Below, piece by piece: positions 1 through 11,900 of a DNA stretch of 64,000 nucleotides. The DNA is taken from the NCBI GenBank assembly GCA_947846985.1, contig CANTUZ010000003.1, positions 54,446,096 to 54,510,095 of the forward strand, in the 5' to 3' direction. The DNA comes from Fratercula arctica. Lineage: Eukaryota; Chordata; Aves; Charadriiformes; Alcidae. Numbering within the stretch: the first letter of the stretch is position 1; the number at the start of each line of letters is the position of its first letter. The notes below the pieces were generated by a model, which saw only the letters and a list, made by a program, of their open reading frames with translations, had not been told where the DNA came from and did no database searches. The translations under genes and the position numbers were made by a program.

Positions 1-149
1 CCGTCCCCACTGGGCAATAGTGGATGCCCAGTGGGAAAAAGGATGCAAAAAGAGAGCTAGGACACAGCTGCGCTGCCAGAGCCCTCTCTCACACTCCCAA
101 GATCTGCATCTTTGGGAAACTCTGGGTCTTTGTATCTAGTAACTATCAA

Positions 150-1080
150 ATGGATTCCCTTTCCATGAACCTTTCAAACCCACGGAGACTTTTTGTACCC
201 ACAGTCTCCTGTGGCAAGGAGTTACACAGCTGAACTGTAGTTTGAAGAATTATCTCCTTTTGCTCTCCTTGAAACCGCCACTGTTGATTTCATTTGATGT
301 TATATTGGAAGACAGCAAAAAGATATTCACTATTTGCATCCATCTAGCCACCTAAGATTGTTTAGGCTTCTATCGTGTGCCCTCCCTGGTTTTCTTTTCT
401 CCCAGACAAAGGCTCCTGGTCTTGTTGACCATTTGTCACATCAAAACTGTTCTGGACTTTGGAGCATCTTTGGTTTTTCCCACCCACTTTTTTGATCTGT
501 GAGGATGGGGACAGAACAGCACACATTATTCAAATGCAGTCACACTGTGATTCTGTACAGTCACATCACGGTATTTTCTGGTTTGGTCTTCATTTCTTTC
601 CTAACGTTTGATTTGCTTTTTTAAATGCTACTGAGCACTGAACTGACATTTTCACAGACCTCTCTATAATAACCTCAAGATTGGTTTCCAGAGTGGTAAC
701 AGCTATTTTGGAGCCTATCATTGCATATGTATAGTTGGGCTTTTTTTTCCCATGTGCATTACTTTACATTTATCAATATTGAATTCAGCTGCCTTTTTAT
801 TTCCAAGTCATTCTGTATTATGGCATCCCTCTGCAGCTCTCAGCAGTTGGCTTCAAATTTACTTCTTTCAATAACTTAGTATTGTCAGCAAACTTTGTTA
901 CTTCATCTTGTCCCGCTTTCCAGGTCACTTAGGACTAGATCAATCAGTGTATTCCTGTGGAACTCCACTTGTGATCTTCCTCCACTGGCTTTTATCCTTT
1001 GTGTCCTATCTTTTAACCATTTGTTTCTCTCTGAAAGTACCTTCTTTTTATCCCATTGCAGTTTAGCTTCTTTAGCTTCA
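150..1080 (-). mobile_element. Old, degraded CR1 LINE fragment (antisense)
   Basis: The + strand reads as the reverse complement of the 3' half of an ancient CR1-type non-LTR retrotransposon. Recognisable segments, in order, are the part around 220-300 ('gaagaattatctccttttg' and the T-rich stretch after it), the part around 740-800 ('cattactttacatttatc'), and the part around 880-900 ('attgtcagcaaactttgtta'), which matches the well-known CR1 block ending in 'cagcaaactttg'. The reading frame is destroyed: the short ORFs overlapping it carry no continuous reverse transcriptase signature. Divergence is high, so this is an old insertion. The boundaries are approximate and were judged by eye from remembered family sequence. 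Confidence 0.7.
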
Positions 1081-2794
1081 GGTTAGCTTTGTCCCACTGA
1101 AAATGCAGCTTAATGACTTTGAGAGGAACGTGAATATTTCTTGCATCTGAAAGCAACCGAGTGGGATGCTATGGAGATAGGACCAAACAGACTCTTCTTT
1201 GTTACGATTCAAAAAATGCCATCTCTCCCAATAATTTTGAGAGGATGCCTGAGACAAATTGTGGCTACATAAGCACGCCCCAAGGATGTCCATACTCAAA
1301 CTGAAGATGCCCACAATATCTTCAGTTGGTAACAAAGAGCGCACCTGGTGGCAAAGATCTAGGTTTGCTCCACATCGGATTTGGGATTCACTGGGACCTG
1401 CTGGAGCTTCCTGGCAGTAGAGGAATATAATTAGCTGTTCTTTGGGAGTGGATTTGTTGATGTGAGTTAATGTCAAGCGAGAGGGAGACTGTGGCCTGCA
1501 GAGATGAGGTCACTGAGATGTGCGGTTGGGAGACAACAGTGGCAGCCCCTGGCAGATTTGCAAACCTGGGAGGAAAACAGTAACGATGGCCTTGGGAAGA
1601 AAGGGCAGTGGAGGGAATTACCAAGAGAGACATTTCACAAGGCAGTTCTGCACTGAATGCCAGAGCAGCAGTGATTTAATGTTAGGGGCGGTCAAACTAA
1701 TGGCAACAAAACATATTTAAAAATACTGAATTGTGAAACTAAAGGGCAAATCCGTAACTGTCACATAGGATTCATTGTTACAAGATATTGCTGAAATGAC
1801 GATTTCAGCAGAGCTCAGATTTAGCATGGGCTAAATCAGCTTGCCTGGTGACAGGTCTGTTTTTTCAACTCTGCTACTGATGTTGCGAAACAGCTTTATC
1901 TAGTGATCATTCCTATCCATCCCCCGTGTCTCCCTGCCTGGTCCTAATATCCTTTTTGATATGCCTGTTCATCCACTAAAGTCTATATCCCTTTCTGGCA
2001 GCTTTTTTTCTTTTTGTTGAGAAAAAAAAAAAAAAGTTCTATATAAGTTTTCATCTTTTACTTTAAAAACCGTGGAGCATTGTGGGCACTCAGTTCTTCG
2101 AGATCCTCGGCCGAACGGGCTTAATCTCCTAGTTCCCTGGGTTTATCAAAGTTGGCCTTTTTGCAGGGAAGAACCTTAGTTCCACCTCTCTTTCTGTCTA
2201 ACTTAAAAGTAGGTCACTCTGCTGAAAATATTGATGCATTTAAAACAAAATGTCGCCAGAGCACAACAGGACTGAACTCCCTGAACTGGCACGTAGAGTC
2301 AGTGAGAGTTAGCAGTGAGTAAGGCAGGTGAGGGCTAACCCATTAGTCGTAAATGAGCGGGCGTCTGGCAAGGAGCCGTCGTAACCTATAGTAGAAAGCT
2401 TCGAATAAAGCTCCATGGCTGAAAGACGGGTTGTAAAGCAGAGACACCGCCAGTGCCGAGGCAGGAAGCCATGGCACAGGTGAGAAATAGCCTCCCGGGG
2501 CATGGCAGCTCAGGGACGGCTGTAGCTGAGATTGCAGCGGGTAGACGAGGAGACATGGAAATGGTCCCTCCGGGGCAACCCTGAGAGGCGGAGCAGTGAC
2601 TACTTCTTCTGAGCCCAGGAAATGGGGATTTTTTTGATTCAGAGAGTCTGCGGGTGACATGGGAGGTAGTCAGAAGAAAGCTGGAAACCCAGGGAGGGGA
2701 GAAGGTGGGGAATTCCTATTACTGGAGCTGCTGTCGGGCGTGACGCAGCCACACTGCGGCACCCTCCTCTCCAAGGGCAGGGCTGGGTGACTGT
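1081..2794. other. Intergenic DNA, no gene seen
   Basis: No ORF here has recognisable protein features, and no RNA gene was recognised. The short overlapping ORFs on both strands (for example around 1078-1633) have no low-complexity bias, domain or conserved motif that I know. There is a short A-run near 2022-2035. Confidence 0.5.
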
Positions 2795-2916
2795 GCAGAA
2801 AGGGAGCAAAACGTGTGAGGGGTCTGGAGAACAGGTCTTATGAGAAGCGGCTGAGGGTTCAGCCTGGAGAAAAGGAGGCTGAGGGGAGACCTTATCGCTC
2901 TCTACAGCTACCTGCG
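2795..2916 (+). mobile_element. Short CR1 LINE fragment (sense)
   Basis: The stretch around 2818-2915 follows the end of the CR1 ORF2 coding region in sense orientation. It runs through 'ggagaacaggtcttatgaga', then 'gttcagcctggagaaaagga', then 'gggagaccttatcgctctct'. These correspond to the family's conserved peptide around YEERLRELGLFSLEKRRLRGD, with a small internal deletion that removes part of RELGLF. Similarity fades after 'acagctacct'. Only about 120 bases survive, so this is a truncated relic. Confidence 0.75.
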
Positions 2917-5900
2917 AGCTTGAAAGCATATGGCTGCACCCTTGTTCTCATCTCCCTGTTGCCCCTGAGGAGGACCCTTCCTGTTTCCCTCCCTACCACG
3001 TCTCCCGTCTGGTGAGTGCTGGTGACTCCAGGCTTGGGGAGTTTGGTAGGTGCTGGTGGGGAGTCATGGGGATACATGAGGTGCCATCTCACTCTACAAG
3101 TGCTGCAGGAATAAGCAGCCATCCGTGATATCTGTATGTTGTGCAGGCAAAGCCGCAGAGCTCTCCTAGAGACTATGGAGCTGGGGTAACAGCGCAGGAG
3201 AGGTGCTCCAGCCTGAGGAGCTGACTGCAAGACACTGGAGTGCAGTCACAGGACGATACTTCAAGAGCAATCTAACAGCCGGCTGTCTCCAGTACAAATA
3301 CTAGACCGAACAGAATTTTTTGTCAATAAAAAGACAGGTGTTCAGATGTCTAAGTCTTTCATCTAAGGCTGAATAAAACCTCTTGAACAAAAATATTTGC
3401 AATTATTTCACACTTAAAATATTTGTGTCCCTTTGGTTAGCTAGCAAGCTGTGTAAGACAGCAGGCACAGAAGTTTCTTGGGGTATAGACTTTTTGTCAG
3501 ACCTTTCTGAGCAAAACACAGTATGAAATAATTTCCCCACTGCAAAATGGTCCTGAGCACTTTTTGTCAGCTTTGTCTGTTCCTGCTCAGGTATCACCAG
3601 TGTTCCTCGCTGGCTGAAAGGATTTGAGAAGCAGATTGACGCAGTGGAAATTCAGTCAAGCCAGGTGCATGTGCCTGCAAGAGAGGTGGTGAATCCTGTG
3701 TTGCAGGTATCACTGAGCCATGGACATGCTGGTCCTGTCGCACTCTCCTTTAGCCTGGAGATGGTCCTACGGTTTGCTCTAGCCCTGACCAACAGCCACT
3801 GGATGTTTCTGGGAGCATGGGGCTGGTGGGGAGGAAACCTGTATTGATTTTGTAATAGGTACTTGCTCTTGGAAGCCTGTTTGCATCTTCTTATTTCCTT
3901 AATTTCATTGAATTTGGATGCCATTTAAGAGTTATTGTCCCATTGAGAAGTTAGACACTTTTTGTTGAATAACACACCCTCACTTCCTGAAGAAGAAAGC
4001 AGCATGGATGGTGAGTACCCCTCCAGCATGAATTCTGTGATTCCAGAGAGAAATTTACAGACATGTTGGATAACAACGTGCAAAAAGGGATCAAGGCTTA
4101 CAATCAGTGCTGCAACCTAAGCGTTAGGCAGCCAATTCAGGGATTGCAGGCTTGTATCTCCTTGAGGAAGACATTTTTATATATCAGGGATTCTTTGGGG
4201 GGGAAAAAAAAAAAGAGAAAATGCCTGTGGACAGAGAGCTCTAAGCCAGGGATTCTCCAAGTTTCATTAAAGAAGGGCCCTCAATGGCCAGAGCATCTGG
4301 CATCTGGCCTCATAAAAGAGCGTGCAGCCTTTATATTCACTAGATGTAACATTGCAAATGGCCTTTGGGAAAGTTTGCATGTAAGATCTCCCAGGAGGAT
4401 ACCCTCATAAGGCTTAATAAAGTATCTTTATTGTCTAATGATGTTTACGTGCTTCAAAATGGCTAACTGGGTTTCATCCTAAGTGATGGTAGACCACTGA
4501 AAGCAAGCAGTGCTTTTGCAAGTCTTCCATTATCAGCACTCTTCTGCTTTTGGACAGACCAAAAATGAATGAGAATTGCAAATTATTAATTTTTTTTAAT
4601 AATTATTTCAGGGCTCTGCAAGCTGATTCTCAGTGGGCGGAAACAGGTAGCAGTGCATAAAATAATCTCTTGCTGGTAAACTGAACAAATGTAAATGCAG
4701 ATGCGGAGTATAAAGGGTTTATGGCAAACGTAGACCTGGTAGCTGTGATAGAAATGGCGGCAGAGCAGAGCAAAGCTGGACTCCATGCACGCAGGTGTGC
4801 CGTCTCTGGCAGAAGCCCAGTATCAGCAAATTCATCTGTAGAAAGCAAACAGAACAGCTTTCTGTCCCTACTTCAGTTTGTGTGGGGGCTAATAAGACCG
4901 AGGGGGGGAATTATGCGATTCAGGCACAATATGGAGCTGGCTGACAGATTGCAGGCAGATGTAAGCTTGCTTTGCCCGGGCTTTGCACTGACTGAAGCTC
5001 AGCTAATATATTCTGTTTCTCCGTCAGGCTTATTGCATCAAGCTCAGCATTGTGCTGATAATGCAGTCACGTGGCTTCTGCATCCGAACTGGCTCCCTTC
5101 CTACCAGCGTGAAGCAAACTTGCATCTGTCTTCCAAATATGATGTAGATGTAACCTTCTAACAGGCCAGCACTTCTCAGCCTGCATAACGTGGAGCTGGG
5201 ACATGCTCAAAGCAGGAGGGAAAGGATCAGAGGTCGTCTCAAAGTCTTTGAAGGAGAAGGGATCTGAAGATACGTGGTAGTACACAGGCAACCTGGAAGG
5301 GGTTACAGTGAGTGGGAGCAGATGGTGGCTTGACTGACAAGCGGAGATGCTGAGCATCTAAGTATACTAAACTAACCGAGTCCCTGGAAGCAGAAAATTG
5401 AACAGTGTGTATTTCACATAGCCTTGTTACTATGGCTATTCCCCGACTAGCAGATTGCACCTGTGTGTGACCGTCCCTCTTTATTCCTATGATGCGTTCC
5501 CTACTTGTGATACAGAGCAACCAAGCAATCTGATTACTGCCATGCTGATACAGATGTTTTGAGATCTTTCATTTGGACACAAGATGTCATTTTGTCATAA
5601 AAATGGAGGTATTGATTGCTCCATAAATTATACTGATGATAAATCAGAGCATAGCAGGGACCAGTGAGATGGCTAGAGAATGTCAGAAAGAATATACCTA
5701 CCTTATTCTGACCAGCAGAAAATTTAACTTTTTCATTTCCAGTATTAGTCAATATCCCTATATGCACCCACAGTTAACTCTTAAATGCTTTTTGCTTTAA
5801 ATTTTAGATTTCAAGTAAGAGCTCTTCATTTTAAACTCTTTTTTTTTTTTAACTGAAATACAGAGCAAGATTCTAATATTCTTTCATGCTCTAAGTGCCC

Positions 5901-7269
5901 TAGTCCACTATAAGCCCTATTTGTTTTATGTTTGGAAGAACTACCCATGCAGCACAGTTACCATAAAGACAAAAATATTGGGCAGACTCAGATTTCCCCT
6001 TTTTCAGTATACACTATTCCTATAAAATGCAAATGTATTTTTCCATATTAGTCTTGTCCTAATATGTAAATGTATATCCTTTCCTGTACAATGGAGATGC
6101 TTCAGTAAGCTTAAGCAGATTTTGTTCAGTGTCAAAATGTGTACGTCTGCCACTTCCAGCCGATTTTCCAGAGAAAAGGATGTAATAAGTGCAAACATTT
6201 ATAATCCTAACAATTGAAGGTCATGAAAACAGCAATTCTTGCTACAATAAAAGTGTGTGCGTGTAGAACCTAACCACCAGTGAGAATATTAAATTACCAA
6301 CTCGAATTTGTACAGTAACAAAGATTGACACAACTTAGCAATCATTTTATTTTTATAATATAAAATATAAAGTTGCAAATGTAGTTATTTATGAGGCCCT
6401 ATATTTAGTCTTGTGTTTACTTTGCCATTTACTGTTAAAAATGAATACCTTCTGTGCCTCATAAAGCTTGTACACAATTAAGCTTTCTCTAGGACCTTCA
6501 CTCATTGACCAAAATGCCCCTGCCCTGGTTTCCACTGTGGCAGGATTGGCTCCTCTGCCTTTTCCTTTTCTGAGATTTCTAGTGTAGAGCTGCTGAATGT
6601 TTTTACCTCCAGGTGACACTTGTAATGTAACGTGTTGCTTAAACTAAAGGACGTTTTCAATGAATAAAAGACTGCAGTGTATCAGACTTCTGTGAAGTTA
6701 ACACAGGTGGTTTGGGAGCAAGGAGAGCATTCAGGTAGTGTAACTCTTGGGCGCTCTGCCAGATTGCTTATCACATTAAACTTTTTTCTTATTTCAATTT
6801 TTATGAAACTCTGGAAGATAAAGATCTACTTCTCTGAAAACCCAAAAGGACTTCTGAAGACTCCAGTGATTTTGCATGTGATTTATAAAGCAAAAACTTG
6901 CTTTTAATTTTTGTTTTAATTTCCTCAAGCCTCTGTTGTGGTGTCGCAAGCATAGTAGTGCGGATTTATGGTTTCAAGACTTCAAAACCACAGCATAATT
7001 AGCAGTGTTTACTAACCAGCTGAACAAGTCACTTGCTACCTGAATACTGGAATGGTTGTTTTTCCACTTAAGAGAAAAAGTGAAGGAGACACAGTTTTGT
7101 TGCACACAATTTTTATCAGCCAGTAAATAGAAAGACAGCCTCACGTGTTGCAGCAAAGCAGAGTGCAGTAGCAACATTCCGCTGTGATGAAGATATGCTC
7201 CTGCTTCTCCCTAGGAAGCTGCCATCTACAGCCAGTTGCCTTTCTGAGTGGCAAGAGATGGGTGTTCTA
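2917..7269. other. Intergenic DNA, no gene seen
   Basis: Mostly AT-rich unique sequence. Small ORFs at 3652-3924, 4063-4410 and 4721-5161 show no recognisable domain, signal peptide or homology, and I take them as chance. There are short A and T runs near 4203-4214 and 5839-5850. I see nothing else to annotate. Confidence 0.5.
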
Positions 7270-7790
7270 GAGGAACACGTTTAAACTTTTAATAATCTTA
7301 TGTCAAGACCACTGTAGAAGCAGTGGATTTATCCCCTATTACTTCAGTTAAGTACTCCACTCCCTCCCCAGTGGATACTCCAGTGTTTAACTACCAGTAA
7401 CCATTAGAAAGGTTTTCCTAAAGGTCATCTTAAATCTCTCATGATGTAGAATAAATCCGTTACATTTTTCTCTTGTCTTCAGTCACATGGAAATTAATTG
7501 ATTCAGGTATTTTGCAGTAACGTTTTAAATATTGAAAGACTTCTCATAGCTCCCATTTTCTAGACTAACCAACCCAATTTTCCCATTCTTCTCATAACTC
7601 CTCCTCTTGCCTTCCTTTGACTTACTCCAGGTGATCTCCATCTTTGCTAAAGCCTGTGATATGCACAGCTGTACACAGTACTCCAGTTGAGCGCTTAAGT
7701 ACACCACCCCTGTCTCTTTGAGACCATCTTTATTCCTGACGTATTCAGCTCTGAAGCTACAACAGTAACATACATTACCTACATGGCATA
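7270..7790 (-). mobile_element. Old CR1 LINE fragment with a decayed ORF2 C-terminus
   Basis: The + strand around 7660-7700 ('gtacacagtactccagttga') is the reverse complement of the CR1 segment encoding the end of the reverse transcriptase ORF. On the minus strand, the 153-residue ORF at 7525-7986 contains the short peptide QLEYCVQL. This resembles the CR1 motif HLEYCVQFW, followed further on by a degraded LVSLENGSYEK-like segment. The frame is interrupted relative to a functional element and the upstream part of that ORF is unrelated. This is a dead copy; the boundaries are approximate. Confidence 0.7.
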
Positions 7791-8867
7791 CTATAGAGTA
7801 CATAACAAAATATACGTAGGACAGCAAAGTAAGGTTCCCTAGGAATCTTCTTTGTATGGTTTTTTTAGTTGATTTTTTTAAGGGAGTGTAGATACACAAC
7901 TGAGATCTTCCAGTTAAACAAAAATTTCGGTAACTGATAAGATGTATGGAAATTGGTGATGTGTATAGAAAAGCTGAAAGGTACAAACTGGCTTTGGCGG
8001 ACAGCTGGTACTGAGCAAAAGCATGTGGCAGCGTGTGGGAAGGGTTATAATGTGTTTTTAAGACCCTGGGGTAGGTGCAAGGAAGTAGAATCTGATGTGG
8101 AAATGGAAATGAAGCTCATTAAAGGACTTGGAGAATTAATATGCCTGCCTATTTAGTACTCAACCCTTTCAGAGCACTTCTGGTGATTACACCCTACAGC
8201 ATGAAGAATTAAATCCTTTAGTCCATTCTAAACAAAACTAAAACAGGTATCAGCGCACTGGCTGTATTTTCACTTTCTTCAAAGTGGGAATACCTAAATA
8301 CTCAGGATCACAACCTTGGTTGCTGGAAAATAACAGAGCTGAGATGTAGAGAATAAGCCTTATAGTGCCTTGTAGTGAGTGTTTACTCCTTCTGTCATGT
8401 TTTAGAATAAGTGGAGAGATCTCTATGGGTTCAAGTGCTTCCTTGCGCTTCATTTGGATGTATGCTAGGTGGTCCTAAACTCAAGCTTTCCGGAGTCCAA
8501 GTCAGGAGGGCAGATATTCCTGCCTGTGTCACTAAACACTTGAAAAGAACCAGTAAATCTCAAGCACTTCTCCTCTTCTTAGCCAAGGGGGTGAAATTTG
8601 AGGAATTAAACAAGTGACCAGAGAGAGAGAGAAAGTGATAATGGCATTCAGAAAGGGAAGAACATTGGTAAAAGCAAGATGTGGTCATTTCACTTTTCCT
8701 GATCTCTTTAACGCAAAGCTATTTGTGGAACAGGGAAACATAGTCTAGAGGGACAGACTCTGACGCAGCAATAGTTTGCCCGAAAGGAATCCGCTACTTG
8801 CTTTCCCCAGTTCCCTTCTCTCATGCTTTCCCAACAGTTCACAGATTAGTTCACTGCCGTGAGAAAT
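7791..8867. other. Intergenic DNA, no gene seen
   Basis: Unique AT-rich sequence with no recognisable coding, RNA or repeat content apart from a short (GA)n stretch near 8621-8632. Confidence 0.5.
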
Positions 8868-8914
8868 GGGTCATCTCAGCAGCACCGTAGCATACGGGTC
8901 ATCTCAGCAGCACC
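8868..8914 (+). repeat. 19-bp exact direct repeat, 28-bp spacing
   Basis: The 19-mer 'gggtcatctcagcagcacc' occurs at 8868-8886 and again at 8896-8914, separated by the 9 bases 'gtagcatac'. This is a two-copy local duplication. No function can be assigned. Confidence 0.9.
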
Positions 8915-11900
8915 ACAGGAAATGCAGCGGAGGAGAGCGAGGACTCGGGCTTCGGAGCCTTCCCAGCTCGCTCCGGGCAGCAACGGGCAGCCAGCTTTTC
9001 TCCTGACACAGCTCGGTACCCATCGCTTTGGGGGCAGCGGCGGTTAGGGTGACTGTTGCTAGAGAGATTAACCCCTCCCTGTGTTTAAGTGTCCCACAGA
9101 TCAGGAGCCCTTTCTGATTTTACTCCAGCTGCCTGTACGCCCCTTTCATTCACACTGGAGTTACACTTTTTTTACCTCCTCAAAATGGAAGCTTTAATTG
9201 TCCTCGTGTTACATCTCGTTGCGGTTACAATACATGTAATTAGACGACCTCAGGCAAAAACTGAGTCTTACAATAAATTGGCCCTGTTATTGGCCGCTGG
9301 TCTACTGACCCGCTGCTTCTCATCTCTTGCATTTACGCCAAAAACTAAGCAAGGGTCTAAGCGGTTTTGTATTTCAAGGGTATGCCAAAGAAGTTTATGT
9401 CGAGTTCTACCTACTGCCCTATAATCTTTGTCTTTATTGCACGTATACAGTAGGCATATAGTAGAGCGGCCATTAAATGTAATGTTCAATACATATGGCC
9501 GAAGGAAGTGTGTTTAGAAAGCATGGCTAATAGTGTAGGGACAAATTCCATTTTGTTTCCCGCAGATACTAAGGCTGACAGACTGTTAGTTGCATGATCA
9601 TTAGCTAAAGTGAGCTCCACGGCAATGCTTGAGGCAAAATAATAATAATATGGTGGCAGATGCAGCAGGAACAGCACAAGTCAGCAGCACCAGTTAACAA
9701 TTTTTTTGCTTATTAGCAGAACATTCAGATTTCAGCCAGAATCTTTAGGTTGGGTTTTTTTCATAAATTTTCTTTCTGAATCCTTCCTGTCTTCAGGTAT
9801 TACTCCTTTATTGACACCAATTTTTCAAAGCAATACCTAGAGACTATAAATTCCATTTTCTTTGATCGAGCATATGGGTAAAGGAAGTTCCTTATGGCCT
9901 AGGAGAGGTTGTGTGTTTTATAACAGCATCCAGTGTTCAGGATCCTAATTACTGTTGCATTGTTAAAATAATTTATACATGTTTGTCATGAGTACTCCAA
10001 AATTATGATGTATACGTCTGTGTCCTCATGCCTGTCCCTAAGACTGGAACACAAAATTACACCAAAAATCTGCCCGTAAATGTAAATCACCTTGCTTTTT
10101 ATCATCTTTCTCCTCGATAGCCTGAAAAAAATAAGAGGAAGATAATTAGGATTAAAATACATACTTCATGATCTGTATTTCTCACACCGACTGTGGTTAT
10201 AGGTTTGCTCAAAGTCAACCAAATGTGAAACAATCTGTGCACAGTTGTGTTTGGACCCTGAGAGACCCATCCACGAAGAACCATGAAGTCGTATTTCATA
10301 ATGACATATCTGCAATGCATGGTTCATTCTTCAAGTTTCACAGGCACGACAAGTTATTAGAGTTTAATTCTATTTTTACTTCAGTTCCCAACTGAAATCA
10401 GCCACCTCTCCACGTTACTTTGAATTTCTTCAGATGCTGTCTGGTTTCCCACTGCCCTCTCAAGAGTGAGTCAGTTCAGCAGCAGCGCTGTGACCGCCTC
10501 AGTGCTGGGCTGCACCGGGAGGGACTTTAGGACACCCTTCAGGATGTGGTTGAAATAGGACTACAGAGCCCAGAAAGCTATTCCAGGAGGTGGTGTGTGC
10601 ATTTAAATCGGACTTTCCCTTCAACACAACAACCAGCCAAGGCATTAGGAATCACCTAGTTTGTTACTACTACGTAGGGCTCATAGATGTTGAGGAATTT
10701 TCTCTGCTTTTCTCTTTCAGGAACATGTCAGAACTACTTTATATTCTGCTATTAACCAGAGTGCCTGCAGTCTGGTCTAAAAGAGCTTGGTCCCATGACA
10801 AAAAAAGAAAAGTGCTAGAGTGCTCTGATTTTAAAGTGATATTTGACAGAAATGACTAAATAATGGATGTTCCTTCATTATGGGAGCATTATCTACAAGC
10901 ACTTGTGATTTCTCTCAAGATGTATTATTAGAAATTTTTAAACCAGTTGTGTGCATGTTTTTTTAAAGTTTCTGGGCAATAGCAAGGTGTCAGCTACTTA
11001 AGCTTACTAGTCGGTAAATCATATGGCACCCAGTTTCCACCTCCCCCAGTCTCATTACAGCTTCAGTTCTGGGGTCCCGCATGTCAACAGACGAATTTAG
11101 AACTGTGCCTGGAGGAAATATTTGGGATGTAAGCAGACACTTCCATACTGCCCACAATAAGGATGGATCTAGGCAGACACCTACCTGCTCTCCTAAACTC
11201 GGAAATGTGCTAGCATTTCTGGCAAGAATAATTGCTAATGCTAATGCAAAGCTGATTAATCATGAATACTTGCATATGCAGCTTCATAAGAAATGAGGTG
11301 TAAACACTGCTGTCAATCAACATTTTAATTGCCCAAATGTTTGCGGAAAGCCAATTCAAGATGATAGGAACATGCTAAAAGTGAATTCACCCTGAAATTT
11401 CAGCACTTCGTTGTGAAAGTATTCGCAGTGGTGACCCATCTCCACCTGGATTCTTTGAAAACACTCAGGAGCTTTATCACTGCTATGATTTTTTTTCCTG
11501 GTTCTAAAATTGGTCTTATAATAATAGAAACATGAAATTTGCTGACAGATTTCCCAGTGAGCTCAGATGGGCTGAAGCTGCTATTTTAAGCACCCTTGTG
11601 AGAAAAGTGATTGGTAGTATATGCACTGAGCCCTGATTCAGCAAGAACTGGTGCAGGATCCCTCTGCTTCATGTTCAAGCTACAAGAAACCCCGAAGACG
11701 AACTCTACATAAATGAATGGATGGAAACATTGCAAGGTGTTTGGAAAAGCAAATTACTAATTTTTTTAGTAGCAGAGAGCTGAAGATTACTCAGGAGAGC
11801 CCAGTTCTAGTCACAGCCTCAGCTGATGAAAATGGGCAGAAATTCAATGAATTCAACAGGGTTATAATGATTTTACAGTTACTCAGGATTTGATCTGACA

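Noticed and set aside
4063..4410. A 115-codon ORF in the upstream flank
   Set aside because: It runs through an A-rich tract and shows no domain or similarity that I can recognise.
9089..9424. A 111-codon ORF with a hydrophobic segment, as a possible small gene
   Set aside because: The translation resembles nothing known and no splice or promoter context supports it. The block is better viewed as possible non-coding conserved DNA.
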